A stretch of DNA of 6,616 nt, taken from positions 1 through 6,616 of the forward strand of contig QHXE01000475.1 in NCBI GenBank assembly GCA_003222835.1. Direction: 5' to 3'. This DNA is from Acidobacteriota bacterium. Lineage in GTDB: Bacteria > Acidobacteriota > Blastocatellia > Pyrinomonadales > Pyrinomonadaceae. Below the pieces are notes generated by a model that was given only the letters and a program-made list of their open reading frames with translations, was not told the DNA's origin and searched no databases. This document shows positions 1 to 5,747 of this stretch, piece by piece. The number at the start of each line of letters is the position of its first letter. Positions within the stretch are counted from its first letter, which is position 1. Made by a program: the position numbers and the translations under genes.

Positions 1-260
1 TGAACTTTTGAAAGCGATTCATAGACGTCGGGTTGCCGCGCCATATAGATGGCGGTTATGCCAGTTACCAATATTAGAATCGCAATGACCAGCCAAAAGT
101 GCTTTCGAACCGAGCGCCAGTAGTCGCGAAGTCGATTGTACCCGTTGCTCTCATCCGCGTACGAATCGTACCGCGTATAAGGCGCCAGAGAGCGCTCCAT
201 GACGCCTCCGACATCGCGCGAACCATTGCTCTTCTCGATTAACTCGGCGGGTTCTTTCAT
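1..260 (-). CDS. Wzz/GumC-family polysaccharide chain-length determinant, N-terminal part (cut by window edge)
   Basis: Translating the minus strand from the ATG at 258-260 gives 86 codons with no stop up to the window edge. The product has a polar N-terminus of about 45 residues, then LRDYWRSVRKHFWLV (about residues 44-58), one hydrophobic segment (about residues 54-73, ending AIYMA), and then RQPDVYES. This layout, a charged R/K-rich stretch, a first membrane helix and a periplasmic P-x-x-YE-(A/S) start, is typical of Wzz/GumC inner-membrane proteins, which in Acidobacteriota are often fused to a C-terminal tyrosine autokinase. The fusion cannot be judged here because the rest is missing. 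A purine-rich stretch (GAAAGGAAAAG) about 12-20 nt upstream is a loose ribosome binding site; ATG at codon 21 is an alternative start. The gene follows the export protein on the same strand after 138 nt, the usual order for a capsule or exopolysaccharide export pair. The family call is fairly secure; substrate and kinase domain are unknown. Confidence 0.8.
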   Translation of the reverse strand, partial: MKEPAELIEKSNGSRDVGGVMERSLAPYTRYDSYADESNGYNRLRDYWRSVRKHFWLVIAILILVTGITAIYMARQPDVYESLSKV

Positions 261-398
261 TACTCTTACAACTTTTCCTTTCGCTGACTCTCGCTGATTG
301 CTGAAAAGCCTCCCGTTTTGATTGCGGCCTCGTCCGCCGGTCCTGGTATCAGCTCATTAGAGAACGAACAAGGCCGCAATCTGATAGAAGTTTACTCT
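261..398 (-). other. Spacer between export-protein gene and chain-length gene, with a long-stem hairpin
   Basis: The spacer contains a perfect 11-bp inverted repeat: GATTGCGGCCT at 320-330 and AGGCCGCAATC at 371-381, separated by 40 nt. Neither strand has a T-run directly after the stem, so it is not a standard intrinsic terminator. As both flanking genes read on the minus strand, the hairpin would form in the intercistronic RNA. It could set the ratio of the two products, be an RNA processing or stability element, or be a worn dispersed palindromic repeat. Only the inverted repeat is directly seen. Confidence 0.55.
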
Positions 399-1439
399 CT
401 AGGGAATCGCTCTTACTGGCAGGGTGCCAATATTTGGAATCACTGCTCCAACCAGACTTCGGAATAATCTCTTCCCACCCGAAGCCGGGACATCAACAAT
501 GTCGTTGCCGATTAAAACGATATCTTCTGCCTTGTGTCGGTTTATGGCCTCGAGGTCAACCAGAATCTCCTTTTTCTCAGTCGTGCCCGGCGTTTGTCGA
601 ATGATATGAATTTCGTTCTTCTTGGTATCAAGGGCTGGCCCACCAGCTATGGCTATGGCTCGCGAGACGGTCATCGGTTCGGTGAGGGCGATCGATGTCG
701 GATGAACGACGTTGCCAATCACGTAAACCTGATCCGCCGCGGCGATCCAGATGACGTCGCCTGGCCGCACATAAGGGTTGGACTTCTCCTCACCTCGAGC
801 AGTGTCTTTGAGGTTGTAATAATCAACTTGGTCAGTCGAGTTTTCGGCGGATGGGTCAGAAGCGGAAGGCAAAAAGTCACACGCTGTCAACGGTCCTGTA
901 TGAACGACCTGTATGGTTCTTCCGGCATTATCCGTAGGGCCATTCACGAATGTCAGCAATTCCAGTAAGCGTACGCGCCGCTGAAGCAGAAAGCGGCTTG
1001 GTGCGCGTACTGACCCTAGAACGGCGACGGGTTCCGATTGGTATTGCTGAATCTGAACTGTTACCTGGGGTTCTCTTACGTACTCTTTGAGTTGCGTGGT
1101 AATTTCGACCTCGAGTTCCTCTTCAGTCCGACACGCGGCCTTTATCTCGTCCTTAATTAGGGGCATGCGAATCATCCCACGCGGACTCACCCTGACTCCT
1201 TCACGATTGAATTGAGGTTTGTTAAGCACCTTGATGTCCAGTACGTCGCCGGCGCCTATGCGGTAACGGTCGTCGGATGCGACTCTGGGCGAAGGAGTGG
1301 GTATCGTGTTGCCAAACTGAGCCGGAGGCGCAGAAGCACTTGCCGATTGTTGCGCTATTACAGCGGCTGAATTGATCGTTAACACGAGCGCCACTGTCAG
1401 GTTAGTAGTTAGTATGGTTCTTAGAACTTTGAAGGACAC
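399..1439 (-). CDS. Wza-like polysaccharide export protein (Poly_export plus SLBB domains)
   Basis: This 346-aa protein begins at a GTG (1437-1439); the frame is closed by a stop just upstream, and AAGGTG at 1445-1450 lies 5 nt before it, so the start is well supported. Residues 1-29 form a Sec signal peptide (hydrophobic core about 11-28, likely cleavage after AVIA). There is no lipobox cysteine, unlike classical Wza lipoproteins. A Poly_export domain spans about residues 57-132 (YRIGAGDVLDIKV at 59-71). A first SLBB-like segment runs about 136-180 (LGSVRAPSRF, then LLELLTFVNGP) and a second about 237-283 (VYVIGNVVHPTSI, then AIAIAGGP). The family forms the periplasmic and outer-membrane channel through which exopolysaccharide or capsule leaves the cell, docked on the Wzz/GumC protein encoded just downstream. 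Length is close to the family norm. The exact polymer cannot be inferred. A promoter candidate lies about 570 nt upstream, implying a long leader. Confidence 0.9.
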   Translation of the reverse strand: MSFKVLRTILTTNLTVALVLTINSAAVIAQQSASASAPPAQFGNTIPTPSPRVASDDRYRIGAGDVLDIKVLNKPQFNREGVRVSPRGMIRMPLIKDEIKAACRTEEELEVEITTQLKEYVREPQVTVQIQQYQSEPVAVLGSVRAPSRFLLQRRVRLLELLTFVNGPTDNAGRTIQVVHTGPLTACDFLPSASDPSAENSTDQVDYYNLKDTARGEEKSNPYVRPGDVIWIAAADQVYVIGNVVHPTSIALTEPMTVSRAIAIAGGPALDTKKNEIHIIRQTPGTTEKKEILVDLEAINRHKAEDIVLIGNDIVDVPASGGKRLFRSLVGAVIPNIGTLPVRAIP

Positions 1440-1563
1440 GGCAGCACCTTACACTTATGATGAGCAGAATTCCACCCCTGGCGTGAAGCTTGGAAGTCAA
1501 TCCCGGCATTCACACGAAAACCCCGTAGGGAAACCTCTCTCGCGAGGCGGCATTCAGAGAAGT

Positions 1564-1621
1564 TAAAAGGGACCGAGCGACGCCATCAATGGCTCTGTTC
1601 CCGCGACGCACCCTGTCCCTT
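1564..1621 (-). terminator. Possible attenuator-like hairpin in the exopolysaccharide leader
   Basis: In the minus-strand transcript, AAGGGAC (1615-1621) can pair with GTCCCTT (1567-1573), and the downstream arm runs into TTTT and then AAC. A small inner hairpin (GCCA, TTGA loop, TGGC) lies in the intervening 41 nt. The stem is short and the T-tract is only four bases, so this is at best a weak terminator or attenuator about 125 nt before the export-protein start. The sequence elements are seen; the function is inferred. Confidence 0.25.
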
Positions 1622-1702
1622 CCGGATAAAACCTGACTCCGTTCACTAATTGGAATTGCATAACCGAGTGACGAGGGTAGGCGCCCTGAGAGGGCTGACG
1701 GA

Positions 1703-1798
1703 CTAGCAAGGGAGAAACGAGGCGTCGCCGCTGAATAGCGATGGCCCAAAGTGCTGCACCTTGTAGGAGCAACAGACCTTGCCGGAGCAATCGTTCAT
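1703..1798 (-). CDS. Possible small Cys-rich ORF (31 aa) in the leader
   Basis: An ATG at 1796-1798 is preceded by AAGGA about 6 nt upstream on the minus strand, a good ribosome binding site. The frame runs 31 codons to a TAG (1703-1705). The peptide has four cysteines (positions 4, 9, 10 and 31), with a repeated C-S-x-K-V unit caused by the 18-bp tandem repeat beneath it. It has no signal peptide or membrane segment, and I do not recognise a family. It lies between the promoter candidate and the export-protein gene, so it could be a leader peptide, but an ORF of this length can easily arise by chance. Confidence 0.2.
   Translation of the reverse strand: MNDCSGKVCCSYKVQHFGPSLFSGDASFLPC
1758..1790. 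repeat. Two-copy 18-bp tandem repeat
   Basis: On the plus strand ACCTTG-TA-GGAGCAA (1758-1772) recurs as ACCTTG-CC-GGAGCAA (1776-1790), with CAG between them; 13 of 15 positions agree at an 18-bp period. The function is unknown. It overlaps the start of the small minus-strand ORF. Confidence 0.5.
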
Positions 1799-1970
1799 GC
1801 TACTTCCTTGCACCGTTCGGGTAGATTGTCGGTTGGACCGCACGCCAAGGACTCGCTCCGCACTTGGGCCTGGATCTATGCGCCACCGTCCGATCGAGAC
1901 GTCACTTAATCATGCAAAATACTATCTCTCGTAAATCATCTAGATTCTTCAAAAAAATTGTGTCGATTCC

Positions 1971-1984
1971 TTAGGCCGACCTAA
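1971..1984. promoter_or_regulatory. Short inverted repeat, possible operator
   Basis: TTAGG-CCGA-CCTAA is a perfect 5-bp inverted repeat with a 4-nt spacer. It lies about 20-35 nt downstream of the predicted transcription start of the minus-strand promoter at 2012-2040, a plausible place for a repressor site. There is only one copy and no known regulator is identified, so this is a weak call. Confidence 0.25.
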
Positions 1985-2011
1985 ACGGATCGCTTTAAGA
2001 AATGCCAAAAA

Positions 2012-2040
2012 ACTCTAGTGCATCGGAAACCTTCTGTCAA
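2012..2040 (-). promoter_or_regulatory. Sigma-70-like promoter for the exopolysaccharide genes
   Basis: On the minus strand, TTGACA (2035-2040, perfect -35) is followed after exactly 17 nt by TAGAGT (2012-2017, four of six -10 matches). Transcription would start near 2005 and read toward the export-protein gene, whose GTG is at 1439, giving a leader of roughly 565 nt. No closer promoter of comparable quality is visible. The positions are read from sequence; activity is inferred. Confidence 0.45.
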
Positions 2041-2228
2041 ACGGCTCGATTGCTATGTTGGGCGCTTCGGTAAGGCCTTTGGTGAGTTTATTACTAGGGC
2101 TCCGGGTATCGATGACTTGAAAGGAATCGTCACGAACTGGGCACTAAGAGCAAGCACTCCTGTCCTCACATACCTGCAGATGACAGACATATTGCCAGTA
2201 TTCAAGAGTAATTCGCGCACATCGCCTT

Positions 2229-2471
2229 CGCGTGTCTAGTGTCCGCTGATGACTTGCAAGGCGATGTATCTTCAGAACCAGGCGAGAAACAGAGCCTTTC
2301 ATTCACCGTTACGCCGACCCAAATGTCATTGATCGATAAAGGCAAGCGCGTTATCGAACCTGGCGAGTTCGAGATCAACGTCGGCGGAGGACGCCAACTG
2401 CAACCGCCAAAGATGCCACCTTTCTCACGCGACGATTCGTTGTTACCGGAAAGGTTACAGAAATCAAATAA
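2229..2471 (+). pseudogene. Remnant of GH3 beta-glucosidase C-terminus (fibronectin-III-like domain)
   Basis: Frame 1 from about 2250 to 2388 reads DLQG, then PGEKQSLSFTVTPTQMSLID, KRVIEPGEFEINVGG. This is the signature of the Fn3-like domain that ends bacterial GH3 beta-glucosidases (family pattern: PGE, V-x-F-x-(L/V)-T-P-x-x-(L/M)-S-L, VEPGEFE, VGG). The frame then departs from the family, but frame 3 from 2391 gives TPTATAKDATFLTRR and FVVTGKVTEIK followed by TAA at 2469-2471, a typical GH3 ending. A one-base loss in 2386-2390 would join the two. A trace of the preceding motif (VSSV at 2232-2243, frame 3) suggests more indels upstream. The catalytic domains, some 600 or more residues, are absent. 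A GTG at 2239 opens a 124-codon frame but runs antisense into the TPR gene, so it is not a real gene. The fragment ends 1 nt before the TPR gene's last base and is convergent with it. Confidence 0.72.
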
Positions 2472-2472
2472 A

Positions 2473-3615
2473 CTACTTGCCATGGCTTATGGTCAGCGTG
2501 GCGGCTCGCACGACTCTCGCTCTAAAGATCATCTCGAAGAGCCGATTAGCCGCTTCGATATCGAGCGTCTTAAGTACAGCGTATTGTTCGAGCGCCGCAT
2601 CCTTGTTCTTTAGCTTCAAATCGAGCACCCCAAGATTGAAATACGCTACCGCCAGAGTTGGCTCAATTGCGATGGCGCGCTTGAATTCAACAAGGGCCTC
2701 CTGCTCCCGATCCAGTTTCACGTAGGCATAACCAAGGTCATTAAGGGCCGTGGCATCCTTGAGGTTGAGTTCAATGGCTTTTGAAATCGACGCCACAGCC
2801 TCTTTATACCTATGCATCCGAAGGTACACTTGGCCCATTTTGGCATAGGTCAGGGCAAAAGTTGGCTGAAGTTGGATGGCCTTTGCGAGAGCCTCGAGGG
2901 CGTCAGGGTCGCGATCCAGGAAATAATAAGCACTGGCCAGATTGCCGAAGAGGTGCGCCTCGTCAGGGCGGCAATCAATCGCGCGTAAAAACGCCCCCAG
3001 CGCAAGATCATATTGACGCGTCTGAGCGTACGCAACGCCAAGTTCATTGAAGGCTTCGGCATAAGTTGGCCGCAGCGTAATTGCGGTTTTCAAATCACCG
3101 ATCGCGTCACTATATCGCCCGCGTCGCAAGTAGCTACAGGCCCGGCCGTAGTAAGCGCGAGCGTCTTTGGGATTAAGACGCAAGGCGATCGTGAAAGATC
3201 GTATTGCTTCATCAGTTCGATCGGCGTCGTCGTACAGAACCCCAAGGTTGTAATGCGCCGCGGCAAGGTCTGGTTTAAGTACTACAGCTCGCTCGCAGGA
3301 GCTGATTGCCTCCTCAGATCGTCCAAGTCTGTCGTAAACGACGCCTGCACTGTTGTATGCATTCGCGAAATTGGGATCGAGTTTCACTGCCTCTTGCAAT
3401 GAACTCAGCGCTTCGTGGTAGCGTCCTGCTTGATACTGCGAAATCGCCTGCTGATAGTTCTCTGTCGTTGTTTTCGCGGTCGGGCCATTGACGAAGCTTC
3501 GATCAGTTTCGCCAGCGAACTGCTGAGCTTGGCCGCACACTCGAGTACCAGAAGAAGCACCAAGCAGCAAAACTCCCAGCACCATGTGCCGTCGTCTCTT
3601 ACTTTCTCTTTTCAT
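2473..3615 (-). CDS. Exported protein with nine tetratricopeptide repeats
   Basis: The chosen ATG (3613-3615) gives 380 aa. The frame stays open 50 codons further upstream, but this start has GGAGG (3626-3630) and AAGGTGGG just before it and begins with an ideal signal peptide: KRESKRRR, a hydrophobic core at about 11-20, and likely cleavage near GQA (about 28-30). From about residue 51 to 357 there are nine back-to-back 34-residue TPR units with the expected pattern (for example YNLGVLYDDADRTDEAI, ending ALRLNP); unit 7 ends with NLK instead of the usual x-P. TPR arrays are protein-protein scaffolds; the signal peptide puts this one in the periplasm or at the outer membrane. It lies upstream of the exopolysaccharide leader but is separated from it by a gene remnant, so a role in polysaccharide assembly or secretion is only a guess. 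A cysteine at residue 27 is not in a lipobox. No enzymatic domain is seen. Confidence 0.88.
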   Translation of the reverse strand: MKRESKRRRHMVLGVLLLGASSGTRVCGQAQQFAGETDRSFVNGPTAKTTTENYQQAISQYQAGRYHEALSSLQEAVKLDPNFANAYNSAGVVYDRLGRSEEAISSCERAVVLKPDLAAAHYNLGVLYDDADRTDEAIRSFTIALRLNPKDARAYYGRACSYLRRGRYSDAIGDLKTAITLRPTYAEAFNELGVAYAQTRQYDLALGAFLRAIDCRPDEAHLFGNLASAYYFLDRDPDALEALAKAIQLQPTFALTYAKMGQVYLRMHRYKEAVASISKAIELNLKDATALNDLGYAYVKLDREQEALVEFKRAIAIEPTLAVAYFNLGVLDLKLKNKDAALEQYAVLKTLDIEAANRLFEMIFRARVVRAATLTISHGK

Positions 3616-3893
3616 CCCACCTTGTCCTCCCAAATGAAAACTATTAGGGAAGCCGTCGTCAGCTACGAGCCCATGGAAAACATGCGCTGTCACTGAAACG
3701 AGCTTCCCTGCGTTCACCTGAGCAACGACCATTCCGCAGACACGGAAGCTTGCGATCAGCCCCATTTTTAGCGCAGATTGCCGCTATTCACCGGTTCAAC
3801 CGACTTGAAGATGCGATTGACGTCGACGGATTTGTGCCTGAGGCAAAATGGTCAAGACAGGATTGTCGCGTGGGGGCGGGTGAGCAATTTCGT

Positions 3894-3921
3894 TGTTTAC
3901 TTTTGGATGAATAAACGTCAA
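3894..3921 (-). promoter_or_regulatory. Weak promoter candidate for the TPR gene
   Basis: On the minus strand TTGACG (3916-3921, five of six -35 matches) is followed after 16 nt by TAAACA (3894-3899, only three of six -10 matches). It lies about 280 nt upstream of the TPR start, just downstream of the inverted-repeat element. The poor -10 makes this tentative. Confidence 0.2.
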
Positions 3922-3940
3922 AGCTGACGCTCAATTGACA

Positions 3941-4033
3941 AGTTTCTTTGCGTCCTCCGCGTCTTTGTGTGAAATTTCGTTCGCAGTCGAAGACTTTGTT
4001 TCGCGCAAAGGCGCAGAGGCCGCAAAGATAACT
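3941..4033. repeat. Hairpin-forming dispersed repeat (inverted arms of about 35 nt)
   Basis: The left arm (3941-3974, AGTTTCTTTGCG...GTGAAA) and the reverse complement of the right arm (3999-4033) match at most of about 35 positions, with an apparent single-base gap near the outer end and about five mismatches; a 24-nt loop separates them. Arms with CTTTGCG and CCTC(C/T)GCG followed by CTTTG(T/C)G(T/C)GAAA belong to a style of repeat I recall from spacers of many environmental bacteria, where it creates spurious short proteins. It lies 80 nt downstream of the citramalate synthase stop and could act as a transcript-end hairpin, though neither side has a clear T-run. The structure is seen; membership of a multi-copy family is recall, since there is one copy here. 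Confidence 0.72.
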
Positions 4034-4115
4034 GGGACGGAGAAGATGCGCCCTGGGTCGATGTGCTCGCGGTACGAAATTCGTAAGGCGAACGACAAAA
4101 TTGTGCGTGACAATG

Positions 4116-5739
4116 TTAACTGGGAGTTAATTTGAGAAGTTCGCGTGCCGGTTCATTTCGATCGAGAGAGATCGGCGCTATTCCGTCGCGCGCGAGCTTG
4201 TATTCTACCGAGTCGACAAGCGCGCGCCAGCTTGCCTCGACGATGTTTGGTGAAACGCCGACGGTTCCCCAGGTCGCGTGCTCGTCTCCCGACGAAATTA
4301 ACACGCGCACCAGACTCGCGGTTCCTGAGAGACGGCTGCCGATCACTCGCACCTTGTAATCGGACAAATGCATTTCCGACAAAGCCGGATAGAACTTTCC
4401 AAGTGCGCGACGCAGAGCTCTGTCGAGCGCATTGACGGGGCCGTTGCCGGATGCCGCCGTGTGCTCGACACAATCGGCGACCTTGATCTTAATCGTGGCT
4501 TCACTCATCGGCATTGAGGCGCCGCGATGCTCGTCAATCACTCGAAAGCCGAGTAATTCAAAGTAAGGTCGATGCGCGCCGCGCAGGCGCTGCACGAGCA
4601 GCTCGAAACTCGCTTCCGCTGCCTCGAACTCGTAACCGTCATGCTCGAGCCGTTTCAATTCGTCGAGCACGTGTTGCTCATCATGGATGTCGAAACCCAA
4701 CTCCTCTGCTTTCGCTAACAGATTAGCGCGTCCGGAAAGATCCGAAACCAGGACTCGCCGCCGATTGCCAACCGCTTCCGGCGAGATATGCTCGTACGTT
4801 TGCGGATTCCGTTCCACGGCGGAAACATGCACGCCACCTTTGTGCGCGAAGGCGCTGTCACCGACGAAAGCGGCGCGCGAATCCAGCGAGAAGTTTGCGA
4901 CCTCGCTGACGAAGTGAGCTGTTTCGCGTAGCCCCGTTAGACGTTCGGGGCCGAGCACAATATGGCCAAGCTTTAATTCCAGGTTGGGAATTATTGAGCA
5001 GAGGTTGACGTTCCCGCATCGCTCGCCATAGCCGTTAATCGTTCCCTGCACGTGCGTCGCACCCGCCGATACTGCGGCGATTGTGTTAGCAACCGCTAGC
5101 TCTCCATCGTTGTGACAATGAATGCCGATGAGTACGCTGGGTACGCACGCCTCCGGCGTGCTGCACGCTGGAAGCGTGCGTACCAACAGCACCACCTCAC
5201 GCGTCGCTGCGGCGATGAATTCCGGCAAGCTGCCGCCGTTGGTATCGCACAAGACGATCCGTTGTGGTCCACCAGACAGAGCCGCCTTCAGTGTGGCCAT
5301 CGCATATTCCGGGTTTGCGCGATAACCATCAAAGAAATGTTCAGCGTCATAAATCACAAAAGGAACGCGCGCCGTCAGATAGGCGATGGTGTCGGCAATG
5401 ATGTCGAGGTTCTCGTCCGGCTCAACCCGGAGCGCATCAGTCACGTGGAGCAACCATCAGCAATGACTGAATGCTTGGATCGTCATTGCAAGTGATCTGT
5501 TTTCGCCGAGTAGCGCCGAATGCCGCAACACGCGCGTGGCTGAGTTTCAAAATTCGGGCTTGCTCGAAAAAAGCGATGTCGCGAGGATTGGAGCCGGGCC
5601 AACCGCCTTCGATGAAGTCGAACCCCAAGGCGTCGAGATGCTCGGCAATCCGGCATTTGTCCGCGACTGAGAAATTCACACCTTCGCCTTGCGCGCCATC
5701 GCGCAACGTGGTGTCGTAGATTTCAATTCGCTTGGTCAT
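4116..5739 (-). pseudogene. cimA: Citramalate synthase, split by a frameshifting deletion and carrying an in-frame palindrome
   Basis: CimA condenses pyruvate and acetyl-CoA to (R)-citramalate, entering threonine-independent isoleucine synthesis. The N-terminal part (ATG at 5737-5739) has DTTLRDG (residues 9-15), EGGWPGSNP (44-52) and AAFGATRR (72-79), then DDPSIQSLL to residue 94 and a premature stop (frame ends 5437). The other frame resumes at WLLHVTDALR from 5456 and runs to TAA at 4116-4118; its longest standalone form starts at a TTG (5453, 445 aa). It contains YDAEHFFDGY, CDTNGG, HCHND and NGYGERCGN, which complete the DRE-TIM/HMGL-like barrel, and a C-terminal LeuA-type regulatory domain (about 4150-4550). 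Homologues have about 13 residues of TPV-x-T-x-x-GKS type between SLL and W; here only one base lies there, implying loss of about 38 nt near 5457. A 15-codon insertion sits before IGIHCHND. CimA rather than LeuA is indicated by TTLRDGxQGEG and EGGWPGSNP. Ribosome binding site GAGGG, 9 nt before the ATG, lies in the flanking repeat. Sequencing error is possible but unlikely to remove 38 nt. Confidence 0.85.
5140..5184. repeat. 45-nt near-perfect palindromic element inserted in frame within cimA
   Basis: Outer arms GGTACGCACGC (5140-5150) and GCGTGCGTACC (5174-5184) are exact inverse complements, and the core GCGTGC-T-GCACGC (5156-5168) is again a palindrome around the same centre (5162). Of 22 possible pairs, 20 match; only 5151/5173 and 5155/5169 do not. 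Being 45 nt long it adds 15 codons (VRTLPACSTPEACVP) without shifting frame, just before the IGIHCHND motif, where homologues have only a short loop. This resembles in principle the Rickettsia palindromic elements that insert in frame into genes; kinship is not implied. No second copy is in this window. Confidence 0.75.
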
Positions 5740-5747
5740 AAAACAAT

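Larger units (their letters stand above)
1440..2228. other. Long non-coding stretch: probable leader of the exopolysaccharide genes
   Basis: Nearly 800 nt without a convincing gene. Open frames here are short, lack family resemblance and mostly use weak starts. Minus-strand signals that I can see are a sigma-70-like promoter (2012-2040), an inverted repeat TTAGG-N4-CCTAA (1971-1984), an AT-rich block (about 1905-2015), a two-copy tandem repeat (1758-1790), a small ORF with a good ribosome binding site (1703-1798), and a 7-bp stem followed by TTTT (1564-1621). Together they suggest a long, possibly regulated 5' leader. The part from about 2041 to 2228 holds nothing I recognise and may be the decayed upstream part of the GH3 remnant. 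Confidence 0.45.
3616..4115. other. Intergenic region between citramalate synthase and TPR genes
   Basis: No supported gene in these 500 nt. They contain the inverted-repeat element at 3941-4033, a possible weak promoter (3894-3921) and the discarded upstream extension of the TPR reading frame (3616-3765). Small open frames on both strands over 3931-4135 are translations of the repeat element (HKDAEDAKK and SRKGAEAAK type peptides) and should not be annotated as proteins. Confidence 0.6.

Noticed and set aside
970..1011. Palindrome-like GTACGCGC...GCGCGTAC within the export-protein gene
   Set aside because: The encoded residues (VRAPSRFLLQRRVRLLELL) match the normal SLBB pattern without extra length, so it is not an inserted element.
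1563..1790. Minus-strand 75-codon frame beginning with a leucine-rich stretch
   Set aside because: It starts at a non-ATG codon without a clear ribosome binding site, and the leucine run comes from the tandem repeat; no family resemblance.
1992..2008. Sigma-54-like site TTGGCA...AAAGC upstream of the exopolysaccharide genes
   Set aside because: The GG-to-GC spacing is 11 nt rather than the required 10, and the GC box lacks the TTGC core.
2018..2239. Plus-strand 73-codon frame upstream of the GH3 remnant
   Set aside because: No family resemblance, no good ribosome binding site, and it does not read in frame with the remnant. It may hold eroded GH3 sequence, but I could not align it.
3616..3765. 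A 50-residue N-terminal extension of the TPR protein
   Set aside because: The internal ATG at 3613-3615 has a strong ribosome binding site and starts a standard signal peptide; the extension would bury it.
3931..4135. Short open frames on both strands between cimA and the TPR gene
   Set aside because: Both are readings of the two arms of the same inverted repeat, not proteins.
4132..4917. Several open frames on both strands overlapping cimA
   Set aside because: These are shadows of a high-GC coding gene; the cimA frame has clear family motifs throughout.
5437..5460. Programmed ribosomal frameshift joining the two cimA frames
   Set aside because: There is no slippery heptamer at the junction, and a conserved stretch of about 13 residues would still be missing after a frame change. 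A deletion explains both facts.
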